Assembly (NCBI GenBank): GCA_023614405.1
Contig: CM042686.1
Span: 350,680,329-350,744,328 of the forward strand
Source: Avena insularis
Taxonomy: Eukaryota > Streptophyta > Magnoliopsida > Poales > Poaceae
Direction: 5' to 3'
DNA: 64,000 nt
Position 1 is the first letter of the stretch. Each line of letters begins with the position of its first letter. This document shows, piece by piece, positions 24,566 to 35,385 of the stretch. The translations under genes were made by a program, and so were the position numbers. Under the pieces are notes generated by a model. The model had not been told where the DNA came from and did not search any database. It saw nothing but the letters and a program-made list of their open reading frames with translations.

Positions 24566-27500
24566 CATTGCATGTGTGTTCTTTTCACAGACCACATATG
24601 GAACCACCATTATCATTGAAATGTGTATTCTTTCAATAGTAAATATCTGGAGTCATTTCATGACTGTTCTTTTCAAAGACCACATATGGATCCACCAGTG
24701 TCATTGAAATGTCTGTTCTCTTCAGAGACCACACATGGATCCACCAGTGTCATTGCATGTGTGTTCTTTTTATTAACAACAACTAGAGTCATTGCATGTG
24801 TGTTCTTTTCACAATCCACCTATTGATCATTAGTGTCATTGCATGTGTGTTCTTCTCATTAACCACATCTAGAGTCATTTCATGTGTGTTCTCTTCAGAG
24901 ACCACAGATGGATCCACCAGTGTCATTGCATGTGTGTTCTTTTTACTAACAAAAACTGGAATCATTTCACGACTATTCTTTTCATAGACCACATTTGGAT
25001 CCACCAGTGTCATTGCATGTGTGTTCTCTTCATGCACCACACATGGATCCACCAGTGTCATTGCATGTGGTTCCACCAGAGTTCATTGCATGTGTGTTCT
25101 TTTCACAATCCACCTATGGATCCACCAGTGTCATTGAATGTGTCTTCTTCTCATTAACCATAGCTAGAGCCATTGCATGTGTGTTCTTGTCACAGACCAC
25201 ATATGGAACCACCATTTTCATTGATATGTGTATTCTTTCATTAGACCACATCTGGAGTCATTTCATGACTGTTCTTTTCACAGACCACATATGGATCCAC
25301 CAGTGTCATTGAAATGTGTGTTCTCTTTAGAGACCACACATGGATCCACCAGTGTCATTGCATGTGTGTTCTTTTTACTAACAACATCTGGATTCATTTC
25401 ACGACTATTCTTTTCATAGACCACATTTGGATCCACCAGTGTCATTGCATGTGTGTTCTCTTCATAGACCACACATGGATCCACCAGTGTCATTGCATGT
25501 GGTTCCACCAGAGTTCATTGCATGTGTGTTCTTTTCACAATCCACCTATGGATCCACCAATGTCATTGAATGTGTCTTCTTCTCATTAACCATAGCTAGA
25601 GTCATTGCATGTGTGTTCTTGTCACAGACCACATATGGAACCACCATTTTCATTGATATGTGTATTCTTTCATTAGACCACATCTGGAGTCATTTCATGA
25701 CTGTTCTTTTCACAGACCACATATGGATCCACAAGTGTCATTGAAATGTGTGTTCTCTTTAGAGACCACACATGGATCCACCAGTGTCATTGCATGTGTG
25801 TTCTTTTTACTAACAACAACTAGAGTCATTGCATGTGTGTTCTTTTCACAATACACCTATGGATCCACCGGTGTCATTGCATGTATGTTCTTCTTACAGA
25901 CCACATCTAGACTCATTACATGTGTGTTCGTTTCACAGACCACATCTGGATCCACCACTATCATTGAAATGTGTGTTCTCTTAAGGGACCACACATATAT
26001 CCACCAGTGTCATTGCATGTGTGTTCTTTTTACTAACAACAACTAGAGTCACTTCATGTGTGTTCTTTTCACAATCCACATATGGATCCACCAGTGTCAT
26101 TTTATGTGTGTTCTTCTCAGAGAACACATCTAGAGTCACTGGATGATTTTTCTTTTCACAAACCACATATGGATCGACCACTGTCATTGAAATGTGTGTT
26201 CTCTTCAGAGACCACACAAGGATCCACTAGTGTCATTGCATGTCTGTTGTTTTTACTAACAACAACTAGAGTCACTGCATGAGTGTTCTTTTCACAATCC
26301 ACCTATGTATCCACACGTGTCATTGCATGTTTGTTCTTCTCAGAGACCACATCTGGAGTCACTGGATGAGTGTTCTTTTAACAAACTACATATGGATCCA
26401 CCTGTGTCATTTTATGTGTGTTCTTCTCAGAGACCACATCTATAGTCACTGGATGAGTGTTCTTTTCACAAACCACATATGGATCCACCACTGTCATTGA
26501 AATGTGTGTTCTCTTCAGAGACCACGCATGGATCCACCAGTGTCATTTCATGTGTGTTCTTTTTACTAACAACAACTAGAGTCATTGCATGTGTGTTCTT
26601 TTCACAATTCACCTATGGATCCACCAGTGTCATTGCATGCGTGTTCTTCTCAGAGACCACATCTGGAGTCATTTCATGACTGTTCTTTTCAAAGACCACA
26701 TGTGGATCCACCAGTGTCATTGAAATGTCTGTTCTCTTCAGAGACCACACATGGATCCACCAGTGTCATTGCATGTGTGTTCTTTTTACTAACAACAACT
26801 AGAGTCATTTCATGTGTGTTCTATTCACAATCCACCTATGGATCCACACGTGTCATTGCATGTTTGTTCTTCTCAGAGACCACATATGGAGTCACTGGAT
26901 GAGTGTTCTTTTCACAAATGACATATGGATCCACCAATGCAATTGAAATGTGTGTTCTCTTTAGAGACCACACATGGATCCACAAGTGTCATTGCATGTG
27001 TCTTCTTTTTATTAACAACAACTAGTCATTGCATGTTTGTTCTTTTCACAATCCACCAGTGTCATTGCATGTGTGTTCTTCTCATTAACCATAGCTAGAG
27101 TCATTCCATGTGTGTTCTCTTCAGAGACCACACATGGATCCACCAGTGTCATTGCATGTGTGTTCTTTTTACTAACAACAACTAGAGTCATTGCATGTGT
27201 GTTATTTTTACTAACAACAACTAGAGTCATTGCATATGTGTTCTTTTCACAATCCACCTATGGATCCAATAGTGTCATTGCATGTTTGTTCTTCTCATTA
27301 ACCACAGCTAGAGTCATTGCATGTGTGTCCTTTTCACATACCACATATGGAACCACCATTGTCATTGAAATGTGTATTCTTTCATTAACCACATCTGGGG
27401 TCATTTCATGACTGTTCTTTTCAAAGACCACATATGGATCCACCAGTGTCATTGAAATGTGTGTTCTCTTTAGAGACCACACATGGATCCACCAGTGTCA

Positions 27501-27690
27501 TTGCATGTGTGTTCTTTTTACTGACAACAACTAGAGTCATTGCATGTGTGTTATTTTCACAATCCACATATGGATACACCAGTGTCATTGGATGTGTGTT
27601 CTTCTCATTAACCACAGCTAGAGTCAATGCATGTGTGTTCTTTTCACAAACCAGATATGGATCCACCAGTGTCACTGAAATGTGTATTAT
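24566..27690 (+). repeat. Tandem array B, right part
   Basis: Continuation of the 48/39-bp array after the inserted LTR element, starting with the second CATTG. Alternating ...CACATATGGATCCACCAGT and ...ACAACAACTAGA units continue to about 27690, where the last unit runs into GTGTATTATTTTAAACGACA and the pattern stops. With the left part it makes about 5.6 kb of repeats, nearly three times array A, which is itself cut short by Tat-1. Confidence 0.9.
24963..25826 (+). repeat. Duplicated 432-bp higher-order unit within array B
   Basis: The phrase CATTTCACGACTATTCTTTT occurs at 24963 and again at 25395, and the following sequence, including the irregular TGTGGTTCCACCAGAGTTCA spacer, repeats almost unchanged with a 432-bp period. 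This is larger than the 87-bp dimer and shows a recent block duplication. Confidence 0.75.
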
Positions 27691-27789
27691 TTTAAACGAC
27701 AGCTTTTGTCCATGAACAATCGGGATGCAGAGCTAACCAGCAACGTCTCTGGGCTTCTAGAAGACCCGATCCCCGATTGTTAGGCACCG

Positions 27790-28503
27790 TTGGATCGGGG
27801 TGCGTGGACGATAAGGATGTGCTTCACGATGGCGATCTGCGAGAAGCATGTTATGCGAACTGATTGGCAGTGGCAACGACGCTGGGACTACGTCCTTGCC
27901 CTTATCCCCTTAACCTCGGGACCGAAGCTTAGATCGTGTTCCTTCATCGCCATGGAGAGGGAGAGGACCAAACTCAGCTTGCATGAGGCTCATATGTTCG
28001 CCCACTTCGACATACTTGCACCGCCGTTCGTGAGGCTTCCGGACGGCTTCGAGCTCAGCTACGTCGGGGTTCCTGTCACGCCGCTCTTGCACGACAATGC
28101 ATTGGTGAGGCAGATCGAGGAGCGCCGCTGCCAGCTGCCGGAGCGGAAGAGGGAAATGGCACGGTACTCACGCACGAGCGCGTACTGGCGAAAGTTATTC
28201 AAAAATGAGCGGGTTGTGTTGATTGAGCTATGCAGAACCCACCGGCGGAAGATCCACCTAGATCTGCGCAACCCTGAAGGGAGGCAGCGCTTCTGGGCAG
28301 TGCCTGGGCATATGACCTCCACCATTATAGATGCGACACACCGTGAAGAATCCATGAGGAGAAGGCACGGTTCCGGGAACATCGGCATCGATTTCGACAC
28401 GGAGGAGGCTGGCGGCGACGCGGACACGGAGGAGGCTGGCGGCGAGCGTCATAGTCGATTAGGGCCACTTAAGCATAAATTAAATCTATGTACGGTATCT
28501 TAA
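27790..28503 (+). CDS. Unrecognised 237-residue ORF
   Basis: I do not recognise the protein. It is rich in Arg and Glu and has a central part with PLTSGPKLRSCSFIAMERER, then a FVRLPDGFELSYVGVPV block and an Arg-rich half. The C-terminus carries a short in-frame duplication, DTEEAGG twice within 13 residues. The base composition is GC-richer and more gene-like than the array next to it. No membrane segment or signal peptide is evident. A 10-bp inverted repeat AACAATCGGG / CCCGATTGTT lies just upstream at 27715-27724 and 27772-27781. It could be a fragment of a host gene caught between the array and the MULE. Whether it is expressed cannot be told. Confidence 0.35.
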   Translation: MDRGAWTIRMCFTMAICEKHVMRTDWQWQRRWDYVLALIPLTSGPKLRSCSFIAMERERTKLSLHEAHMFAHFDILAPPFVRLPDGFELSYVGVPVTPLLHDNALVRQIEERRCQLPERKREMARYSRTSAYWRKLFKNERVVLIELCRTHRRKIHLDLRNPEGRQRFWAVPGHMTSTIIDATHREESMRRRHGSGNIGIDFDTEEAGGDADTEEAGGERHSRLGPLKHKLNLCTVS

Positions 28504-29277
28504 TGCCCTCTTTGGATCTGGGTCACTTGAGTCATAGTCGATTATCGTCATAATCTATATATGTTGGCCATATTTTAGTTGTCATTATCTTTGAAACTAG
28601 TGGAAACTCGTCCGATCCTGAAAATAAAGTTCGCGCCTTCTTGTCATATCGGATGGGACAATACGCTGACTCTGCTCCCAGCACTTGATGGCATAGCCAT
28701 AATTTGGAGTGCGCCAGAGGAGAAGGGATCGAGCGTGTTGTAATAGTGTACTACTCCTATCCAGATATAACTGACTTAGTTTTTTTTTAGATATTTAATA
28801 AATATGTCTATACCCAAAACATGTCTAGATACATGTTTTAGGTTTCTCTGTCTTTCAAACTAATCAAAGGTCGTCAAATTCTGAACAAACAAAGTCATTG
28901 CGTTCACATCTGATGGGATAATACACCGACTCTGCTACTTGTTGGCACAACCATAATTCTGGAGTGCGCCAGAGGAGATGGGAATCCAAGGGAGATAGGA
29001 ACTAGTAGTTGCGTCCATATGCAGGTAAAAAATTAATGTAATAATTTTTAAAAATTGTAATCTGGTCCACATGACCCCATCACAGACACGTTGCACGCGC
29101 CATATATAAATAAAGACGACACGACTAGTTTAGTTTCAATGATATAATTCAACATACGACGTTACTGTGCCCGCATCTTTCTGCTCCTCTTATTAGTCTG
29201 CTAGCCCACGCTGTATTAAGCATCAGTTGATGAGGATAAAAAAAGTGATAAAATGGCAAATAAAACAATTTTTCAAC
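28504..29277. repeat. Non-coding spacer with a diverged direct repeat
   Basis: Segments 28587-28728 and 28850-28982 are related: both run through (G)GATGGGA(C/T)AATAC, GACTCTGCT, a GGCA(T/C)A(G/A)CCATAAT block and GAGTGCGCCAGAGGAGA. They lie about 260 bp apart in the same orientation. The rest of this spacer is AT-rich and holds nothing I recognise. Confidence 0.6.
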
Positions 29278-31881
29278 TTACCTTTCATGTGGAGAATCAT
29301 ACAAAGATGAAATTGGTAGGGATTTATTATTTCTCCTGCAGTTAGCCAAAAGATCCTCAAGAACATCCTCAATCAGCCCTGCAACTTCTTCATATTCTAA
29401 TACACCTCCATTATTTGCCCTTTCCTCCCCGTTCCGCTTACCCTTTTGTTTCTTTTCACACCCTTTTCTCGCCGGCACCTCCACTTCTTCATAAATTTCC
29501 TGCTTACGTACATATTCCTCCGAGTGCTCATCACTGTTTTCCTCCACCTACTGCACTTCATAAAGTTCTTCGTCTTCGTGCTGCTCTTCCTCCAGTTCTG
29601 GTTGAGAAGCCTCATTTTTTGCCACCAGGGTGTGAGCAGGGACAATATCATGTGTAACTGGTTTTTGCACAACCTCTTGATATGGCTGAATCCACCACAA
29701 CGTTTGCATTTCCTTTTCCTATCTCCCAGCCTTGAACCTTTATTGGTGGAGGCTTCGATCCTTATCTTTCTAGGCCTCCTAGGTGGCCTCCTAAGTACTG
29801 GTGGTTGAAGTTTGAACCCTGGATCGACAATCACCCAATCATTTTCATCGGCCATAGGTAGTATGTTTTCTGCATAAGTTGCAGCAAACTTGTCCATGGA
29901 GAAATAGTTGTCGACATAGTTCTCTATTTCAGCTCTACTACCTCTAAGCTTTAAGATGAAGTAAATTGCATGGTGACATGGCAGACCAATAATCTGCCAC
30001 TGCCTGCACGAACAAGTCTTGTCTCCAATGTCTATAGTGTACCTCCGTTCACTTCCACGCTTGTATTCTGCATAAACCTCAGCCAATGTTCTGGAACTTC
30101 TGACCATCCTCATCTTTATCGTTCTCATTGCCCTGGTTCTTGCATTCAGTAACATAACCACCTTTGGAACTATTTTATGGCCTAAAAATTTTCTTGCACA
30201 AATTCTTTGCCTTAAATCTATCTTCACCATTATGCACTGTCTTAGTGCATCCAACAAAATAACAATTCCAAGTGTGTTCATGCCCGAAATCTTATCATTG
30301 AAACTCTCTGCCAAATTATTGCAAACAAAATCCACCTTGCTTAACTCAGCAAACTTGCTTCTGTCCCATAGCTTGGTATGATGGTCTTCAAGGTATCTTT
30401 CACCTTTGGCACTACATACATGTTATGCAAGTAAGTAGCATGTGTGCTTGGGGTGTATGTGTATGGTGATTGCCACAAGTCCTCTTCAAAGATCTTTCCT
30501 TTGAACTTCTTCGTGAAGTTAGTAGAAAGGTGCCGCATGCATTCCCTATGCTCAACCCTAGGAAACACATCATCAACAGCATTCTCAAGACCCTCGCATG
30601 CACCGGTGTGTATCACCAAGCCTTCAGGGTGACCAATTACTGCCCGTAGTCTCTGCATGAACCATGTCCAGATTTCATTTGATTCACCCTCAAGAACAGC
30701 AGAAGCTATGGGTAGAAGCCAATTATGCGCGTCCAAAGCACAAGCAGAAGCAACATGTCCCCTAAACTTCCTTGTTAAAGAAGTTGCGCCTATTGCCAAG
30801 TATGGTATGCAACCGTCTAGGAACCCCTTCCAGCATGCCTTCAGGCAGACAAAACATCTCCTGAAGCATATCTTATCTGCCTACTTATACCTGATCCCCC
30901 TCGAGACCTTTTCTCTTCCTTTCACAACCTTGTAATCGATGTCAACAACACTACTAGGTGATGTTTTCTCTACCTGAGCTTTGAAACTATACAACATACA
31001 AAAACTGTCATTCCACTTGCCTTGAATGAAGTCTAGAGCCATCTCCTTCCCATCAAAGACTATATGGTAAGGAATCAGAATGTTAAACTTTTTGCTAATC
31101 TTTGCTCTGAGTTCAGCACATCCAATGTTATGATCCTGCCTCACCCAGTCAAGTACAGTACCAGCAATCCACTTGGTAGTCGCCGGTCTAATTTTATCAC
31201 TTAAAGAAGTATTAGGGAAGTTGTGTTTCTTCGTGTTTACTTTGATCTGCATTCGATAAGAATCCAAATAATTCAGAGCTAGTTATCAGCAGAATAAATA
31301 TGAGAAAGACTGAAATTAAATGTAGCAATTGCAACCTGAAATGGGTGTCCACCCCGCACTAGAGATGCATGTAATCTCCATTTACACACATTACTTTCCT
31401 TACAGTGCACCCTAAATCTCTTTTGGTCGCTCTTTTCAATGGTAAATTTGAACCCAACTCTGATTGCATAGGTTGCAACTGCATATCTACAGTCCTCCAC
31501 ATTCTCAAAGACAGTCCCCTCATCAATTGTAGGATTGTCCCTGTCAAAGTGTATCACTGGCCTATCCTCGTCTTCATCGTCGTATCTACATACCATTTCC
31601 ACATCTTCACATTCCTCTTACTCATTAGTCCCATAGTCAGGCTCAAATTTTGAATCAACCAAATATTCCCTACTCTCCATCCTATCAGGGTCAGCAGCCA
31701 CGTCTGGATATGCTTTCTCATGATCATCCGCACCGCCAAACATTTTAGTTCCTTCATGCTCGCTTGACAAAGCATCATGCTCAAGGACAAGCTTTACGGA
31801 TGTCTTGTGGTTACCAACACATATCCTTGCCATCACCACGGGACTAGAAATGCTAATTGGGGTATGTAGAAAAGGAATCAT
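29278..31881 (-). pseudogene. MuDR-type Mutator-like (MULE) transposase, decayed
   Basis: Coding on the minus strand in several frames adds up to a near full-length MuDR transposase. The N-terminal MuDR domain lies at 31602-31330 (block VFENVEDCRYAVATYAI, then CKWRLHASL). A linker domain follows at 31267-30881 (NFPNTSLSDKIR...). The transposase core is at 30835-30341 (RKFRGHVASACALDAHNWLL, then EHRECMRHL). A SWIM zinc finger CSCRQWQIIGLPCHHAI and a zinc knuckle CKRCGGFSHIKRLC fall in the 30335-29397 frame. A frameshift near 30340 and a stop near 30890 break the frame. At both places where the family has a catalytic Asp (usually ID-TH and TDAGKG) this copy has Gly (AIGATS, HTGACEG). The protein could not be an active nuclease. 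No terminal inverted repeats were found. Confidence 0.85.
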
Positions 31882-32318
31882 AGTTCTTACCCTTCAATGT
31901 GGATGCACGACACATTCTTCGGACTGCATACCTCCAAAGCTCTGCACCCCGCTTCCTCTTCCCCTGTTTCATTTTCCTCTGTGCTCTCCATACTTGAAGG
32001 AGATTCCATGCTCTCCAGCCACGCAGGACCCATCTCCGTGTTCTCAAGCCTCACAGGATCCATATCCGAGCGGGATCCGGATCACCAGCGTCGTTGGGTG
32101 CCTAACCCAACGGCCAACTCTCGGTTTTCATTTCCAGACATGCCTGGGCGGTGGACGGCGGCAAGGAGACAGGGCAGGGAATGGAGGGGAGGGGATGGCA
32201 GGGAGGGGAGGGCGAAAGGACGACGACCCAAGGGGACGACAAGAGCGGTGCACGACTGAGCGGAGTGGCGGCGGCAGGAGCAGAGGAGCGGAGCGGCGTG
32301 GAGCTGGTTGCGACAGAA
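31882..32318. other. Spacer upstream of the MULE transposase
   Basis: The first part (31882-32090) is pyrimidine-rich on the plus strand. The second part (32140-32310) is purine-rich and GC-rich. It may be the leader and promoter side of the minus-strand transposase. The open frames here are low-complexity and unsupported. Confidence 0.4.
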
Positions 32319-32427
32319 CATAGAAAATTGCACAATAATGTGTTGGTGGGCGGCACCTGCCCTCGAACCTGGGACGCGCACCATCGAAGGTGGAGGAGGT
32401 GGGCCTACCAGTCAGAAAACATGCCAC
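32319..32427 (+). repeat. Direct repeat DR1, left copy
   Basis: 109 bp beginning ACATAGAAAATTGCACAATA and containing TGTTGGTGGGCGGCACC, CTCGAACCTGGGACGCGC and GTCAGAAAACATGCCAC. It returns at 34197-34306 in the same orientation with about a dozen differences. The two copies bracket the DUF295 pseudogene. Confidence 0.85.
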
Positions 32428-32710
32428 CTGTCAGCGCACTATGAACAGTAGCACTTCACGGAATTTTTTAGCAGGTCCCACATGTCAGTCTGTTTGATCA
32501 AAACTTGCATGTACTGCATGGCCGGTTCACGCACTAGTTCTGAAAAAAAGCCCGTTGATCCAAACTTGAAGTGGCAGTTCTGCTTCTTCTCCCTCGTCTC
32601 CTTGTAGTGGCAGTTCCGCTTCATATCCCTCGTCTATTCTCCTCTTCTTCTTCTCCTCGCAGTGGTAGTTCTTCTTTCTTCCTCGATCAAAACATTCCCG
32701 CACGTAAGCC

Positions 32711-33949
32711 ATGGCCAGTAGCCAGATGAAGAGGAACTGGTCCGATCTCCTGGCCGACCCACTTCGCAAGATCGCCAACTACTTTCTGGAGAAAGAGGAG
32801 TACATCGACACCTATGCTGCTTGTCGGGAAGTCTGCACCGATTGGCGCCGCAGTTTAATGATGCCCGAATTCCATCTCAACAACTAGATCATGATAGATC
32901 ACACACTTCCAGACGTTGGCGACTTCACCTTCCTCAACCTCGCCACTGGTCATTGCTTCAGGACGAATCTAATGGACGTCCATCACAGGTTCACATTCAC
33001 ATCCGATATATATATAACATTCATTTATTTGTATTTTCCATTGTAATTATCTTACTGCTAACTGATGCCCTCTTCTACCAAAAGATTCTACTTCGTCGGT
33101 GTTTCTCGTGGCGTCATCGTGCTTGCTCAGAGGGTGGAGCCGTACCAGATTCGGCTTCTGAACCTAATCACTCATAAGTAAAACACTGAGTTTCAAGCAC
33201 ACATGCCATCTGATCTTCTGCAATTTGTCATCGTGACGAAGTCCCCGACGATGGTGTTCGTTTGCACTGATTATCCAGATCATATTGCATGGGCCGATGA
33301 GAGCACCCCAACGGGGCAAATCAATGAATCATTTGGAGAAGGATTGTATTCGCCACCTCCTGATACGCTTCTGGACTGGATGACGGCATTCCGAGGGGAA
33401 GTATATGCATTACTTGAGAAAGGAGACATCTTGTCGACCAACATCTAGTTAGAGCAGCGCGTGAGCACTATCACGATGGCCAAAATAATTTCAGCCCCAG
33501 TCTTTGAACAGGTACGCTGAACCTACAATTTTTACCTTGTGGAGTCAGATGGTGATCTGCTTCTTGTGTTGAACGGGGATTTCGCCAAAGGGCAACTGGT
33601 GTTGTACCGGGTGGACACAGAGAACCGCTCTCTCGAGGCTGTTAGTGACATTGGAAGTCATGCCCTCTTTGTTGATTACAATCGGTCTATCTCCATTGAC
33701 CCCAGGTTACACCCCACAGTTAAACCCGGTTGCATATACTACAAGAATTATATCATATTGTACGATCAAGAGGTTCAAGCCTGGGAAGAGGAACCAATAA
33801 TGGTAATGTATGGCTTAATTCTGGAACATACACCGAGGCCTTACCCTCTGGACGAGGTACTGACAGCACATTGCAGGCGGAGAGAGTTCTCTGAACATGT
33901 GTTGCAGCACGCGGGAGCCGACGATGACAAAATATATAGGGGAGAATGA
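32711..33949 (+). pseudogene. F-box / DUF295-like gene, pseudogene with four in-frame stops
   Basis: The family consists of plant proteins with an N-terminal F-box, thought to recruit SCF ubiquitin ligases, and a C-terminal DUF295 domain. The ATG at 32711 opens an F-box-like segment (WSDLLADPLRKIANYFLEKE, then CREVCTDWRRS). A 96-bp intron fits at 32989-33084 (GT...CAAAAG|A) and keeps the frame. The second exon has YFVGVSRGVIVLAQR and later the DUF295 hallmark: LVESDGDLLLVLNGD, RVDTENRSLEAVSDIGSHAL, DYNRSISIDPR, PGCIYY. One frame runs from 32711 to 33949 but holds stops at 32885 (TAG), 33179 (TAA), 33446 (TAG) and 33518 (TGA). I saw no frameshift. It cannot give a full product unless splicing removes the stops. 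Confidence 0.75.
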
Positions 33950-34140
33950 ATCCTATATTCATCCGAGGTTATTTGCTAGCATTTTCAGGTCTATTTTCGA
34001 AGTAGAAATTTGTACTGTATTTATATTATTTCGATCAGCTGTATGCGTATTATATTTTAGACAAAATTGTAATGTATTTAATTTTAGTACTTTCAGAATT
34101 CAAAGTATTTATTTTTAGTAGCTTCTTTCAGAATTCTCTG

Positions 34141-34196
34141 TGTTCGACAGCCGTAGCCGGCGGCGTGCATCAGCTCAGCGCCGGAATTCAGGTTCC
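34141..34196 (+). repeat. Direct repeat DR2, left copy
   Basis: TGTTCGACAGCCGTAGCCGG through CAGCTCAGCGCCGGAATTCA and GGTTCCA. It is repeated at 35208-35263, inside the 220-residue ORF, with a few changes. It abuts DR1 at 34197, so the 34141-34306 segment is a junction of two repeats that occur separately elsewhere. Confidence 0.8.
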
Positions 34197-34306
34197 ACAT
34201 GGAAAATTGCACAATAATGTGTTGGTGGGCGGCACCAGCCCTCGATCCTGGGATGCGCGCCGTCGAAGGTGGAGGAGGCGGGCCCGCCAGTCAGAAAACA
34301 TGCCAC
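34197..34306 (+). repeat. Direct repeat DR1, right copy
   Basis: Second copy of the 32319-32427 repeat, starting ACATGGAAAATTGCACAATA. The stretch after it, to 34722, is AT-rich and shows nothing I can name. Confidence 0.85.
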
Positions 34307-34722
34307 GTTGGCATCCCCTGTTTCTGATGCCCTTTAAAAAAAGGAAACATGCCATGCCACATGGTGTTGCTACAATCGACGATACATGGTGGCATAGAAA
34401 TAATATCGTATAAACATAAGGGCATAGTCATCAACATTTCTAAAATGAAACCCGGTCTCCTACCTGTCCAGGTACATTGCCCGATGAGGTGGATAGCCAC
34501 GACCGATCTTTTTAATACGTTCGCACTCTTATGTTGAGAAGGGAAATAAAGATTGAGCGGTTAATGCAACGAGTGTCAAATTACTACCCTCTAAGGAAAT
34601 GGGAGATGGTTATTTTCATGCGTGCTCGTAGTCCAAACCTACTATCAGTCTTTCACTCCCCTTCTCGGACAAACCACAGTTCACCTTGCGCAGCTCCTCC
34701 ACGCCGCACCACCTAGGGTAAC

Positions 34723-35385
34723 ATGGCCCCACCTCAGCAGTCGCCACCACCGCGACAGCCACCAAAACTGGGGTATTTAGCCCCTCTAAGGGAGGCGATG
34801 AATCTCTACTTCAAGGACGGTCTCCTATTGCCCTACCAGGAGGATGATTTCTCCGAATGTGTCGAATCGGCCGTGGCGGCGGCACCGGCGTTGCCGGCGC
34901 CGGATGCGGCAAGCAGGGCCAAGAGAGCGATGTGGAGAAATCGTGCGGTGGCATTACGTCATGCTCTAGGTAGTGGGAACATGGTACGTATCAAATCGTT
35001 CAGGAGAGCATGCTGCCGAGGGTACACACCCACGAACAGGGCAGCACGAAGGTCTAGGAACTCTCGCGTCCACGCTTCGGCGCGGACTGCCTTACCACAT
35101 AGGGGGAGGCTGGGAACATGCCGTCTGCAGCAAAGACGCTCCATCCAACACACCGTCGGAGGCCGTACCATGGCGGCGAGCAAGCGTCTACACTCAGCAT
35201 GCTGGATTGTTCGACAGGCGGAGCTGGCGGCGGGCATTAGCTCAGCGCCGGAATTCAGGTCCCAGTTCACACGGACCTACGATCCCAAGAAGAAGATGCC
35301 GAATTTCAATTTCGAAGAAATCGTTGCGGTGGGGCGGATGGTCCAACTGAACTGGGACTGGCGCACGCAAATCGCTCGTGCATGA
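34723..35385 (+). CDS. Unrecognised 220-residue ORF
   Basis: I do not recognise this protein. It begins with a Pro/Gln-rich stretch, followed by LGYLAPLREAMNLYFKDGLL, an acidic patch and an Ala/Pro-rich linker. The middle is Arg-rich and the C-terminus is NWDWRTQIARA. The ends of the frame look protein-like, but the Arg-rich middle (about 34990-35170) looks like out-of-frame translation: another plus frame is open there at 34973-35350. So the copy may carry two compensating frameshifts. The DR2 repeat lies in its 3' part. It might be a host gene relic. Confidence that it is functional is low. Confidence 0.3.
   Translation: MAPPQQSPPPRQPPKLGYLAPLREAMNLYFKDGLLLPYQEDDFSECVESAVAAAPALPAPDAASRAKRAMWRNRAVALRHALGSGNMVRIKSFRRACCRGYTPTNRAARRSRNSRVHASARTALPHRGRLGTCRLQQRRSIQHTVGGRTMAASKRLHSACWIVRQAELAAGISSAPEFRSQFTRTYDPKKKMPNFNFEEIVAVGRMVQLNWDWRTQIARA

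Noticed and set aside
27715..27781. Terminal inverted repeat of a small transposon (AACAATCGGG / CCCGATTGTT)
   Set aside because: The arms are only 10 bp, 47 bp apart, with no target duplication. It is more likely a small hairpin or chance.
28504..32710. Terminal inverted repeats of the MULE
   Set aside because: I looked for long inverted repeats with 9-bp flanks on both sides of the transposase and found none by eye. DR1 is in direct, not inverted, orientation.
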